From Rhizophagus irregularis (Eukaryota > Glomeromycota > Glomeromycetes > Glomerales > Glomeraceae): a stretch of DNA of 64,000 nt. The stretch spans positions 4,427,001-4,491,000 of the forward strand of contig NC_089433.1 of NCBI RefSeq assembly GCF_026210795.1. Direction: 5' to 3'. This document shows positions 10,776-19,866 of this stretch, one piece after another (positions within the stretch are counted from its first letter, which is position 1; every line of letters starts with the position of its first letter). A program made the position numbers and the translations under genes. The notes below the pieces were generated by a model. That model was not told the origin of the DNA, did no database searches, and worked only from the letters and a program-made list of their open reading frames with translations.

Positions 10776-11036
10776 ATGGAGATACCAATATTTTATGGCG
10801 TAATAGGAGAAAATCCAAAAGAATGGACAAATCAAGTAGAAAAATATCTGTCAAAGATAGGAATTAAAGACGATAAAAGAATATTTAAGATTGCGAAGAC
10901 ACATTTGTTAGGAAATGCGCTACAATGGTTTGAAAATGAAGGAATGTGTATTACAGATTGGGATAAGAATGAGATCAAATGGTTGAACTTAAAATTTAGA
11001 ATAATTGATAGATATTCAAGTGACAATAGAAGCTGA
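10776..11036 (+). CDS. Short gag-like ORF (86 aa) in the leader
   Basis: It starts MEIPIFYG and contains a pattern, IPIFYG-(about 8)-EWxxQxEKYLSKIG...AKTHLLGNALQWFE, that parallels the gag matrix/capsid start of the large ORF downstream (IPLFYG...DWIRQFEVAFAAIG...AAHLRGAAAQWY). It ends at a TGA after 86 codons and lacks the remaining gag domain and the zinc knuckle. It looks like a duplicated, truncated gag N-terminal module, or the start of an ancestral gag replaced by the longer version. Expression is unknown. Confidence 0.6.
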   Translation: MEIPIFYGVIGENPKEWTNQVEKYLSKIGIKDDKRIFKIAKTHLLGNALQWFENEGMCITDWDKNEIKWLNLKFRIIDRYSSDNRS

Positions 11037-11505
11037 GTAATTGACTATTAGAAAAGTAAAAAGAAATGAATAATGATAAAGTGAAATAATAATAAATAAG
11101 AAATTTTGAATATTAAGGGACTAAATAAATATACGAAAAGACGTTAGAGAATAAAGGGCGAAATAAAAGGATATCATAAGAAGAATAATAAGTGTAATGA
11201 AATTAAGCGATTAAGATGGAAATACAGGAAATATGTAAATAACGAGAATTTAGGGACAAATAATTGTCCAAAAAGACGTTAAACTAATTAGGATTAATGA
11301 AGAATATCAAGTTATGAGTAATAGAATACTATGTGATAAAAGATATAATAAAGAAATGTAGTAGAAAGTTGTATACACAAGGATATAAAAGAAATAAAGA
11401 TTGAAATAATAAATGAATAATTACTATATGAATAAAAATATAAATAGACGGGAAATATGAAATGAAACCATTTTGCAAGTAAATAGGTAAATAAAATAAA
11501 TCGAG
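11037..11505 (+). other. Spacer between the gag-like ORF and gag
   Basis: Purine/AT-rich sequence full of stops in all forward frames. It may be decayed gag sequence following the short ORF. No feature recognised. Confidence 0.4.
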
Positions 11506-14500
11506 ATGTCTGATGTATACGATGAATTAGAAGAGATTAAAAATAGACACGAAATAGAAAAACATAATGAATCAAGAAAAGAGTATCAAGTAGATCCTTC
11601 ATGCCTAAAATGTTATAGTACTGATGGAATAGAGATAGGAGATTGGTTTAAAAGATTTTGGAAGATTTTCCAAAAGGTAATATTAGAAGCAATGAGTTAT
11701 AACAGAAATACATATGTAAAATTAATGGAATACATAACACTAACAAGAAAGGATGGGGAAGAAAGTTATCCATCTAGTAAGAAGAAAAGAAATAGAGAAT
11801 TTGAGAAAATGAGAAAAGAAGGAGAAAAACTGTTAGATATAGTTGTAAGGTCAATTAGGTATAGAAACAAATCAGATTACAGAAAAATGGGAATTATATC
11901 AGTGATAAAAGTGATCTGTGAACATTACATATTGAGTGAAGATAATGAGTATATATTAGACGATCGAACAGAAGAGAATCTATTGGGAAATAGGGAATTG
12001 TTAACATATAGATATATTATAGAAGATGATGAATTAGATGTGAGATTTGCAAAATTTGAAGAGTGGTTAGAAAAAACAGAATCAATAACCATTAAAAACA
12101 AAGGATATGGTACTATGAGATATTTCAAAGAAATATTGCATCTAGAAGAAAATATAGTAGAAGAAGAAAATAGAGAGAAAGTCAAGAAATTTCAGAAAAG
12201 TATAACATATCAATGGTGGGATGGAAATAAATACCCAAAACCATGGATGAACGATGAGTTAACAGATAAGATAATAGAGAAAATTATTGAAACAAAAGGT
12301 TTTGTTGAAGAACAAAGTGATGTAGGAGAACTAGAAAGTTCAGATGATTTAGGAGAATCAAGTTCAAATGAAGGAGATGAACATATAGAAAGAATATACA
12401 GAAATTATTGGTTAGAAAATGGTTATGAGATTGATATTGAAGAAATAAGACGAATAATAAATTTTAGAGTGGAATATGAAATAATGAAAACTAAAGAATT
12501 TATGAGTTTTTACAAAACTATTGAAGAATTAGATGACAAAGGAATAAGAGAAGAATTAAGAATATGGCATTATATGTATACAATAGAATGTCCGTTATGT
12601 AACAAAATGATACTGAAAAAGGAAGCAGTAAAATACAATAAAGAATTTACAGGAGAAATATGTAAAAATTGTTCTGAGAGAGAGGAGAATGATGTTAGTG
12701 AAGCAGAACTAAGAGTAAAAAGAATACAGAAAATATGCGAAGGAGCAGAAGTTGAAGTAACGGAAGGAGAAATATTACGAATGATAAATATGGGTTATAC
12801 AGATGGAGAAATCTTAAATTGGGAGTTTATAAAGTTATTCCAAGAAAATAAGAATGAATTGGAGGGAGTCATAAAAGAAATATTAGTTAAATATTTAGAA
12901 AAACAAATAGAGACAGAGGAAAACAACGAAGAAGAGGATACAAATGATTCAGAAAAGATTGGAGAAATATTAGATCCAGAAGAATATGAGATTTGGGAAG
13001 AAAATTCTGAAGACTTCGATGAAAATGGAGTCGGAAATAATGATGAAAATATTATAAATACAGAAGGTTTTGGCTTAAGTCAAAATTCAGATTCGAATAA
13101 TTCGTTGAATATTAAGGATTCTGATATTGAAAATTTTGATACAGAAAGTGAACTATCTGATTACAATTTACAGGAGAATATATTGTTGAACATGGCGACT
13201 GAAGCTCAAATGAAAAGAATAGTTGAGAATGCTTTAAGATATCCACCTAATACTTTGGATGCAGCAGTAGGGGCAGGAGCACACTTAGTAGATAGGATTG
13301 AAAATGCAGGAAATGAAGCCAGAGGAATAATTAATATACCATTATTTTATGGAAAAGAAGAAGAAGATGTTAGTGATTGGATTAGACAATTTGAAGTAGC
13401 ATTTGCAGCAATTGGAAAAGCAGCAGGACCTAATGGTGGAAGACAAGCGACATTCGCAGCAGCACATTTAAGAGGAGCAGCAGCACAATGGTATCATGAA
13501 ATGAGAGAAGCGAATGCAGGTCATTTAGTGAATTGGGCGGATGCAGATAATGATAATGATTTGAAACATAGAATTAAAAGAAGATTTACCAGAGAAGATG
13601 TTAGAAGAAGAAAAATGTTAGAATTGAGAAAAACTAAACAAGGAATAAATGAAAATGTCGATGATTATACAAGAAGATTTAGACAAGTATTAAGAGTAGC
13701 GACAAGAGGTCATGCATTAGCTGAAAAATATCAAGTAGATTTTTATATTGAAGGGTTAGAAGCAACAGTAGGATACCAAGTTAGAAGACAGAATCCAGCA
13801 AATTTAAATGATGCAATAAATTTAGCAAGAAGAGAAGAAGAAGCAAGAAATGAATTATTTAGAAAAGCAGGAAATATACCAGATAGAGTTTATCCGGAGA
13901 TTGGAAAAGGATATATTGAAGAACGAAATGTTGGAACAAATGTCAGACATAATAAACCATTAAATGAGAATTATGAAGATGAGCTAGCGGAAAAATTAGA
14001 GAAAATGAGAATTGCCAAATTGGAAAAACAAGTACGAAATATGGAAAGGGAGTTGAATAATAATGGGAATAGAAACCAATTGAATCAGAGAAGAAATAAT
14101 GGAGCACCGATTAATTATGATGAAATAACTTGTTTTAGGTGTAATAGAAGAGGTCATTTTGCGACTAGATGTCCATTAGGAAATAATATCAGAAGAAACG
14201 AGAGAAGAGTTAATTTAATAGATATAGAAGACCGTGAAGAAGATTATGACTACGAAGATGAAGAATCAGATGATGATTATGACCATGAAAATAATGAATA
14301 TAATAATTCACAATTGTATAATTACGATCGTGATTTGTATGAAAAAGACAACCCAGTACAAGAAAGAAGAAGAAGTAATAGAATAAATCCTGTACAAGGA
14401 TGGAAAGTCTTTGGAAAACCAGATTTAGATAAAGAAATTGCGGAAAGGGGAAAGGAAGAATATAAATATAGAAATAGAAGAGAAGTTCCAATGGAAGAAG

Positions 14501-14781
14501 ATGTGGGAGATGAACAACCAATGTACGATAGACCAATAGGACCAGATAATACGAATATCCCAAAAAGATATAAATGGAGTAAAAAGAAAGGAGGATATTA
14601 CGACACAATGGAAGGAATAAATAGATGGAAAGAAGCAGGAGGAAAACGCAAACCAAGAGAAGATAAAATTACAGGAGTTAGATCAAAAGATCCAGTAGAT
14701 TATGGAAATCTACTTAATATTGTAGAACAACAAGGAAGAATGATAAAGAAAATGATAAGAAAAGGAGATAAAATGGAGTGA
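11506..14781 (+). CDS. gag: Gag polyprotein with long N-terminal extension
   Basis: 1091 aa. Residues 1-562 are an acidic region of unknown function with a possible zinc ribbon (CPLC at 362-365, CKNC at 386-389). From Met563 a standard gag begins: IPLFYG at about 611, a retrotransposon gag core of about 180 residues (AAHLRGAAAQWY, DDYTRRFRQVLR), then a CX2CX4HX4C zinc knuckle at 876-889 for RNA binding, then an acidic and basic tail. Typical gypsy gags are 300-500 aa, so the N-terminal half is an addition. Met563 could be an internal start giving a gag of normal length. The terminal TGA is followed by CTA and the same frame continues into the protease. Confidence 0.85.
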   Translation: MSDVYDELEEIKNRHEIEKHNESRKEYQVDPSCLKCYSTDGIEIGDWFKRFWKIFQKVILEAMSYNRNTYVKLMEYITLTRKDGEESYPSSKKKRNREFEKMRKEGEKLLDIVVRSIRYRNKSDYRKMGIISVIKVICEHYILSEDNEYILDDRTEENLLGNRELLTYRYIIEDDELDVRFAKFEEWLEKTESITIKNKGYGTMRYFKEILHLEENIVEEENREKVKKFQKSITYQWWDGNKYPKPWMNDELTDKIIEKIIETKGFVEEQSDVGELESSDDLGESSSNEGDEHIERIYRNYWLENGYEIDIEEIRRIINFRVEYEIMKTKEFMSFYKTIEELDDKGIREELRIWHYMYTIECPLCNKMILKKEAVKYNKEFTGEICKNCSEREENDVSEAELRVKRIQKICEGAEVEVTEGEILRMINMGYTDGEILNWEFIKLFQENKNELEGVIKEILVKYLEKQIETEENNEEEDTNDSEKIGEILDPEEYEIWEENSEDFDENGVGNNDENIINTEGFGLSQNSDSNNSLNIKDSDIENFDTESELSDYNLQENILLNMATEAQMKRIVENALRYPPNTLDAAVGAGAHLVDRIENAGNEARGIINIPLFYGKEEEDVSDWIRQFEVAFAAIGKAAGPNGGRQATFAAAHLRGAAAQWYHEMREANAGHLVNWADADNDNDLKHRIKRRFTREDVRRRKMLELRKTKQGINENVDDYTRRFRQVLRVATRGHALAEKYQVDFYIEGLEATVGYQVRRQNPANLNDAINLARREEEARNELFRKAGNIPDRVYPEIGKGYIEERNVGTNVRHNKPLNENYEDELAEKLEKMRIAKLEKQVRNMERELNNNGNRNQLNQRRNNGAPINYDEITCFRCNRRGHFATRCPLGNNIRRNERRVNLIDIEDREEDYDYEDEESDDDYDHENNEYNNSQLYNYDRDLYEKDNPVQERRRSNRINPVQGWKVFGKPDLDKEIAERGKEEYKYRNRREVPMEEDVGDEQPMYDRPIGPDNTNIPKRYKWSKKKGGYYDTMEGINRWKEAGGKRKPREDKITGVRSKDPVDYGNLLNIVEQQGRMIKKMIRKGDKME

Positions 14782-14784
14782 CTA
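14779..14784 (+). promoter_or_regulatory. Stop codon in readthrough context between gag and protease
   Basis: The gag frame ends ATG GAG TGA CTA CAC, and the protease frame is the same frame (14839 minus 14779 is 60). UGA followed by CUA is an established stop-codon readthrough context in eukaryotes and their viruses. There are no other stops between gag and protease, so a Gag-Pro fusion by readthrough is plausible. Confidence 0.55.
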
Positions 14785-14838
14785 CACTCGGAGGTAAAAA
14801 AGACCAAAATAATTGGAGAAAAAGAAGTTACAACAGCA

Positions 14839-15420
14839 ATGAAAACACAGTTTATAATAAATAATAAGGAAATCGAAGTTGTAATAGATTCAGGAGCAGC
14901 AATAAGTGTAATAACAGAGAAATTAAGAAAAGAGTTAGATATACCAATAAAAGAAAAAAGTAATATCACATGTACATTAGCAGATGGGGGAAAAATCGCT
15001 TTATTAGGAAAAGTTAATACGGAAGTAGAAGTTTATAAAGAATTAGTGATACCAGTAACATTAGATGTAATAGACTCAAAACAGAGAGAAATGATTATAG
15101 GAAATGACTTATTGGATAAATGGAATGCGAATATTAATTATAAGGAAAAGGTATTAGAGTTAGAAAATGATGAAGAAATAATAGATATACCGGTGTGGTA
15201 TATTAAACAAGTAGAAGAGTCGGAGGAATCTGACTACGAAAGTGAATCAGAAGAATCTGATTATGAACAAGAAGAAGGGAAGAAACTATATACGATGAAA
15301 GAAGTAATGAAAGGAAATAAAGAAGTAATAAGGAAAAACGAGCTCCAGAAGGATAATGAGAGTTCAAGTGAAGAAAGTTCATCTGATGATAGTGAAATAT
15401 CTAGTGAAAATGAGGATTAA
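14839..15420 (+). CDS. pro: Retropepsin-like aspartic protease
   Basis: 193 aa counted from Met at 14839; the frame is open from the gag stop at 14779. The active-site motif VIDSGAA (Asp17-Ser18-Gly19) and the later IIGNDLLDKW segment (hydrophobic-hydrophobic-G, the second psi-loop) mark a retroviral-type aspartic protease that would cleave Gag and Pol. The C-terminal third is acidic and serine-rich with repeated ESDYE/SEES blocks, which is unusual and of unknown role. The frame closes at TAA; several more in-frame stops separate it from the RT ORF, so RT needs its own initiation or a subgenomic message. Confidence 0.85.
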   Translation: MKTQFIINNKEIEVVIDSGAAISVITEKLRKELDIPIKEKSNITCTLADGGKIALLGKVNTEVEVYKELVIPVTLDVIDSKQREMIIGNDLLDKWNANINYKEKVLELENDEEIIDIPVWYIKQVEESEESDYESESEESDYEQEEGKKLYTMKEVMKGNKEVIRKNELQKDNESSSEESSSDDSEISSENED

Positions 15421-15504
15421 ATTATATAAAAGGGATTAAAATTGTTCCAAAATGTAAAATTGTCAGAATAATAATAAGAAATAAAATAATAAATAAATTT
15501 TAAA
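15421..15504 (+). other. Short inter-ORF spacer in the gypsy element
   Basis: 84 nt with at least five stops in the protease/RT frame. No splice or frameshift signal recognised. Confidence 0.4.
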
Positions 15505-17832
15505 ATGATAAGCGAAAATGGTAAAAATGAAAATAAATGGGAAAAATTCGATAAAAAGATAAATTTGGGAGAAGTAACAGGTAAAAGAAAAGATGATATA
15601 ATAAAGATAATTAAAAGTTACGAAGAAATATTTGAATATGATGAAGAAAAATTGGGAAAAGTGAATACCGTTAAACATAAAATTGAAATTAAGGAAGGTC
15701 AAGAACCGATAGCACAGAAAAGATATAAGGAGACTGAAGAAAAAGGAAAGTTTATAAAGAAAGAAATTGAACAGTTATTAAAAATGGGAAAAATTAGAAA
15801 ATCATGGAGTTCATGGGCGTCTCCAGTAACACTAGCAGGAAAGAAAACAGGAAATTATAGATTTTGCATTGACTATAGAAAATTAAATAATGTAACTAAA
15901 TCGGATGTATACCCATTACCAAGAATAGACGAATTATTAGAAAAATATAGAACGGTGAGATGGTTTACGAGTTTGGATCTAGCGGCAGGGTATCATCAAG
16001 TAGAAATGGTAGAAGAAGATAAAGAAAAGACAGCATTTATATGTTTACAAGGATTATATGAATATAATGTCATGCCATTCGGTTTAAAGAATGCACCAGG
16101 AACATTTCAGAGGTTAATGGACGAAATATTAAAAGAATATATTGGAGAATTTGTAATAGTATATTTAGATGATATAATGATTTATTCGAAAAATTTCGAA
16201 GAACATGAGGAACATATTGATAAAGTGCTGAATAAATTAAAGGAAAACAATCTGATTGTGAAATTGAAGAAATGTAAGTTTGGTGAACGAAATATAGAAT
16301 TTTTAGGACATATAGTTGGGAGAGATGGTTTAAAACCAGATGTGAAGAAAGTGGAGAAGATTAAAGAAATAAAGATACCAGAAACTGTTACACAAGTAAG
16401 ATCATTTTTAGGATTGTGTTCGTATTATAGAAGATTTATAAAGAATTTTGCGAAAATAGCAAAGCCTTTATATCACTTAGTAAAGAAAGATGTACCATTT
16501 GAATGGACAGAGAAACAGCAAGAAGCATTTGAAGAATTAAAAATAAGATTAATGGAGAAACCAGTATTAGATCACCCTAATTTTGAAAAGGAATTTATAT
16601 TGATTACAGACGCATCAGGAGAAGGGTTAGGAGCAGTGTTATCTCAGAAAAACGAGGAGAATAAAGAATTTGTTATCGCTTACGCTAGTAGAAGTTTAGT
16701 GGGAGCAGAAAAGAATTATGCAATAACAGAATTAGAATGTTTAGCAATATTCTGGGGGATCAAGTATTTCCATAAGTTCTTAGCAGGAAGAAAGTTTACA
16801 GTTATAACAGATCATGCTGCATTAAAAGGATTAATGAATGCTAAAGTACCTACAGGAAGAAGAGCAAGATGGGTAATGGAGTTACAACAGTATGATTTCG
16901 AAGTAATACATAGAAGTGGTAAAGAAAATAAGAATGCAGATGCGTTATCAAGACTAGAATTTGAGGAGAAAGTTATAAAAAGGGACCCTGGAGGCTCAAG
17001 TCAAGAAATAATGAAAATGGAACATAATAAAGAGAAAAAGCTGAGATATGTTAGATCAGGAAATGAATGGTTCGACGCTAGAAGATTTAAGGGAAAATGG
17101 GATGATATGAAATATTTTAATGATAAAGAAGCGATATTACTGAACTTAGAAGAAAAGACAGAAAAAGAATTATTAAAGAAATTAGAAAGGAAGAGTAAAC
17201 CACAGATTATTATTGTTGATGGGGTTGATGGTATAGGGAAATCCACCATAGTAGAAAATATAATTAAACGATTAAAAGAAAAGGATGATTTAAAAATAAT
17301 ATTTAATAAGTTTAAAAGAAGAAGAAATGATGATAAGAGATTTGAGGAACCTTCAAAAGAATATGAATGGTTATTCAGAAAACAAGTTGTAGAAGAAATC
17401 AATAGGAGAATAGTTGAATTTACAGATGAAGACATTATAATACTGGATAAGTCACCATATTGTGAATACTTTTATCAAAAGACCAAAAGTTTTGACAGAG
17501 GATATATTACTCCATATGGGAACCATAAAATGGAAAAGGAGATATTTAAATATAAAGATATTATAGATAATGCGATAATAATTTTCTTAGAGAATAAAGA
17601 ATGTTGGAATAATTATATTGAAAGAGAAACTAAGAAAAGTAATGAAGGACATAAAACATCATATGAAACATTGAACGAAGAGGAATATATGGACATGGTG
17701 AAAATGTTTAAAGAGCATCAGAATATTTATGAGAATAAGGGGAAATATAAGAGAATTAAGATTAAAAACGATGATAAAAGTTGGAAAAAAGTATATAAAC
17801 AAGTAAAAAAAATTATTGGAAAAATAAAATGA
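15505..17832 (+). CDS. pol: Pol: reverse transcriptase-RNase H fused to a TMPK/dNK-like kinase
   Basis: 775 aa. RT spans about 75-270 with FCIDYRKLN, SLDLAAGYHQV, MPFGLKNAPGTFQ and the catalytic YLDD. RNase H spans about 365-490, with DASGEGLGAVL, ELECLAI and TDHAAL, ending in the usual ADALSR. Instead of stopping or entering integrase, the frame runs on for about 280 residues. The segment at about 565-770 holds a Walker A/P-loop VDGVDGIGKST (Gly573-Thr581), a DKSPY motif (Asp648-Tyr652) at the DR(S/Y) position, and an arginine/lysine-rich lid-like part (NNYIERETKK). This matches the layout of thymidylate and deoxynucleoside kinases. The kinase frame is intact. Function is inference: supply of dNTP precursors for reverse transcription. 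Confidence 0.88.
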   Translation: MISENGKNENKWEKFDKKINLGEVTGKRKDDIIKIIKSYEEIFEYDEEKLGKVNTVKHKIEIKEGQEPIAQKRYKETEEKGKFIKKEIEQLLKMGKIRKSWSSWASPVTLAGKKTGNYRFCIDYRKLNNVTKSDVYPLPRIDELLEKYRTVRWFTSLDLAAGYHQVEMVEEDKEKTAFICLQGLYEYNVMPFGLKNAPGTFQRLMDEILKEYIGEFVIVYLDDIMIYSKNFEEHEEHIDKVLNKLKENNLIVKLKKCKFGERNIEFLGHIVGRDGLKPDVKKVEKIKEIKIPETVTQVRSFLGLCSYYRRFIKNFAKIAKPLYHLVKKDVPFEWTEKQQEAFEELKIRLMEKPVLDHPNFEKEFILITDASGEGLGAVLSQKNEENKEFVIAYASRSLVGAEKNYAITELECLAIFWGIKYFHKFLAGRKFTVITDHAALKGLMNAKVPTGRRARWVMELQQYDFEVIHRSGKENKNADALSRLEFEEKVIKRDPGGSSQEIMKMEHNKEKKLRYVRSGNEWFDARRFKGKWDDMKYFNDKEAILLNLEEKTEKELLKKLERKSKPQIIIVDGVDGIGKSTIVENIIKRLKEKDDLKIIFNKFKRRRNDDKRFEEPSKEYEWLFRKQVVEEINRRIVEFTDEDIIILDKSPYCEYFYQKTKSFDRGYITPYGNHKMEKEIFKYKDIIDNAIIIFLENKECWNNYIERETKKSNEGHKTSYETLNEEEYMDMVKMFKEHQNIYENKGKYKRIKIKNDDKSWKKVYKQVKKIIGKIK

Positions 17833-17981
17833 CTACCGAAAATATTGGAGTAGGAATATATATTTACATTATACACAGGAATACAAATTATCACTGCGTG
17901 TTATTTGAAGATAAAAATATTAGGTTTATTTTACCTTTTGAAGAAGAAATAGAAGATATACTAATTAATGGAAGAAGATAA
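17829..17981 (+). CDS. 50-aa ORF linking pol and integrase
   Basis: The start overlaps the pol stop as ATGA (17829-17832), and the 3' end overlaps the integrase start by 14 nt (ATG at 17968 lies inside it). It would encode a small protein beginning MTTENIGVGIYIYI, hydrophobic at first and acidic at the end, with no recognised domain. The double overlap suggests coupled termination-reinitiation, or that this is the bridge of a -1 frameshift joining pol to integrase. It may not be translated independently. Confidence 0.4.
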   Translation: MTTENIGVGIYIYIIHRNTNYHCVLFEDKNIRFILPFEEEIEDILINGRR

Positions 17982-19150
17982 ATATAATGAGATAATTAAA
18001 AATATAGATAATGAACAACACTATAGGATGAAAGATGGTTTGTTATATAGAATAAAGGATAATAGAGAATTGAGAGTAATAAGAAAATATGAGTTTGAAG
18101 GATTAATGTATATTGCACACGACCATGAATTATCTGGACATTTTGGAATAGATGCAACATATGAAAGGATTAGAGAGAAATATTATTGGAAAGGAATGAA
18201 ACAAGATATAGAAATATATGTTAAATCATGCGATAGTTGTCAAAGGAGAGGGAAACTGATTGGAAAACATGAATTAAATGTAATAAAAGTTAAAGAACCA
18301 TTTTACCAAATTGGAATAGATGTTGTGGGACCGTTACCAATAACAGAAAGAAATAATAGATACATAGTTACGGCAATGGATTATTTTACGAAATGGCCAG
18401 AAGCCAGAGCTTTAGAAACAGCAGGTGCTAAAGAAATTGCAAGATTCATTTATGAAGATATAATATGTAGACATGGATGTCCAAAAAAGATATTAAGTGA
18501 TAGAGGAAGTCATTTCAATAATAAATTAGTAGAACTATTAATGAAGGAATTTCAGATAAAACACAATTTTTCGACACCTTATCACCCAAAGACAAATGGA
18601 TTAATAGAAAGATTCAATAAGACACTATGTGAATCATTAGCAAAATTGAGTAACATTAAAGATTGGGATTTAAAAATACCAGGAGTTTTATTTGCATATA
18701 GAACAAAGAAGAATGATTCGACCAAGTTAAAACCAGGATATCTAATATATGGAAGGGAAATGAAGACATTATTAAATATGGAAGATGAAAATGTTACAAT
18801 AACACAAAGGATTAATAGTTTAATGGAAGATCTACCGAACATTAGAAGCCGAGCCAGAGAAAATATAGAAAAATCTCAAGAAAAACAGAAGAAATATCAT
18901 GATAAGAAATATAAGACGAAAAAGAATTTTCAAATAGGGGATAAAGTACTATAATGCAGCAAAAGAAAAACAATGGTCTGGAAAACTAGAAGAAAAATGG
19001 AAAGGACCGTATTATATACATGAAATAATTTCTAAAGGATCTTATAAAATTAAAACTATGGAGGGAAGAATACAGAAAACGCCAATAAATGGAGAATTAT
19101 TGAAGGAATATATTGACAGGTCAAGTTTTGAAGTTATAGTTAGAATTTGA
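17968..19150 (+). CDS. int: Integrase, frameshifted near the C-terminus
   Basis: The first open frame is 328 aa (to 18954). It has an HHCC zinc finger (H...HFG...C-D-S-C, about residues 48-90) and a DDE core: Asp in GIDVVGPL, Asp in LSDRGSHF, Glu in GLIERFN, spaced as in Ty3/gypsy integrases. A TAA after GDKVL ends it. A neighbouring frame picks up at once and continues to a TGA at 19148-19150 with a WKGPY motif, the GPY/F domain expected at this place. So a 1- or 2-nt indel near 18948-18955 has split the gene, unless bypassed by frameshifting. No chromodomain was recognised. Confidence 0.85.
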
Positions 19151-19164
19151 TGGGACTCAAATTT

Positions 19165-19181
19165 TTCTTGGGGGGGATAGC
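19165..19181 (+). other. Polypurine tract
   Basis: TTGGGGGGGATAGC lies immediately before the 3' LTR, the expected position of the plus-strand primer for reverse transcription. Confidence 0.7.
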
Positions 19182-19866
19182 TGTAACCCGAGAAATCAGG
19201 ATAATCACGTGCGGATGAAAAGACTGAATGGGACAAGGATAAATAATTAACCGAAGGATAAATAATTAGCTGAAGGATAAATAATTAACTGATAAAATAA
19301 TATTTATAGTTTAGTTTAGTTTAGTCACGAGATAGTCATATGATAATACATCTTTATTTTCTTATTGTTCTTAAATCTTTATTAGTAGAAAAGTTAGAAA
19401 TGGTAGAAATAGTTTTCTTGAAAATGTATAAATATAGGTGGGATTCGTTAGGAATTCCGCAGTCAGTTTTGACTCAAATTTAATAAAATAAATATTAATT
19501 ATTAAAAGTTATCTTGAATATGCTCATTGTACGCTTGAGAATTAATTAATATTATTATTAAGTCCAGAAAAGTAAAGAAAAGGGAATTATTCTCGTTTTG
19601 TTGTATGAAATATAATAAGAAGTTAGGAGAACTCTCGCAGTTTATAAGAAATGAAGTGGTAATATTTGAAAGAATAAATATTACAGGAAGCATGATATTT
19701 TGGGAATATTATGAATAAGTGGTAGTATTGAGAATAAATACTACGGATAAATGAGAAAAAAAGCGAGAAGTTAAAAGAAAAATAAAATCTAAACCAAGCA
19801 AAGTAACGAGAAATAAAGTTAAATGAGAAAGATGTGTTTATCCACGGGTGGCAGACGTGGGTGACA
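19182..19866 (+). repeat. 3' LTR
   Basis: 685 bp, starting TGTAACCCGAG and ending GGGTGACA. It is about 99% like the 5' LTR outside one missing 19-bp subrepeat and a 2-nt deletion near the start (GTGCGG versus GTGAGCGG). ACGT follows. Confidence 0.93.

Larger units (their letters stand above)
8605..19866 (+). mobile_element. Ty3/gypsy LTR retrotransposon with a kinase domain in pol
   Basis: Complete element: 5' LTR 8605-9310, 3' LTR 19182-19866, both TGTAAC...GGTGACA, with a 4-bp target duplication ACGT (8601-8604 and 19867-19870). The LTRs differ by about eight substitutions, a 2-nt indel and one missing 19-bp subrepeat, so the insertion is fairly young. The internal order is leader, small gag-like ORF (10776), gag with a long N-terminal extension (11506), protease (14839), RT-RNase H-kinase (15505), a tiny overlapping ORF (17829) and integrase (17968). 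RT before integrase places it in Ty3/gypsy. The only obvious lesion in the core genes is a frameshift near the integrase C-terminus; the gag/protease stop may be functional. Confidence 0.93.

Noticed and set aside
15418-15505. Readthrough between protease and RT, since they share a frame
   Set aside because: At least five stops lie between them in that frame, unlike the single stop between gag and protease.
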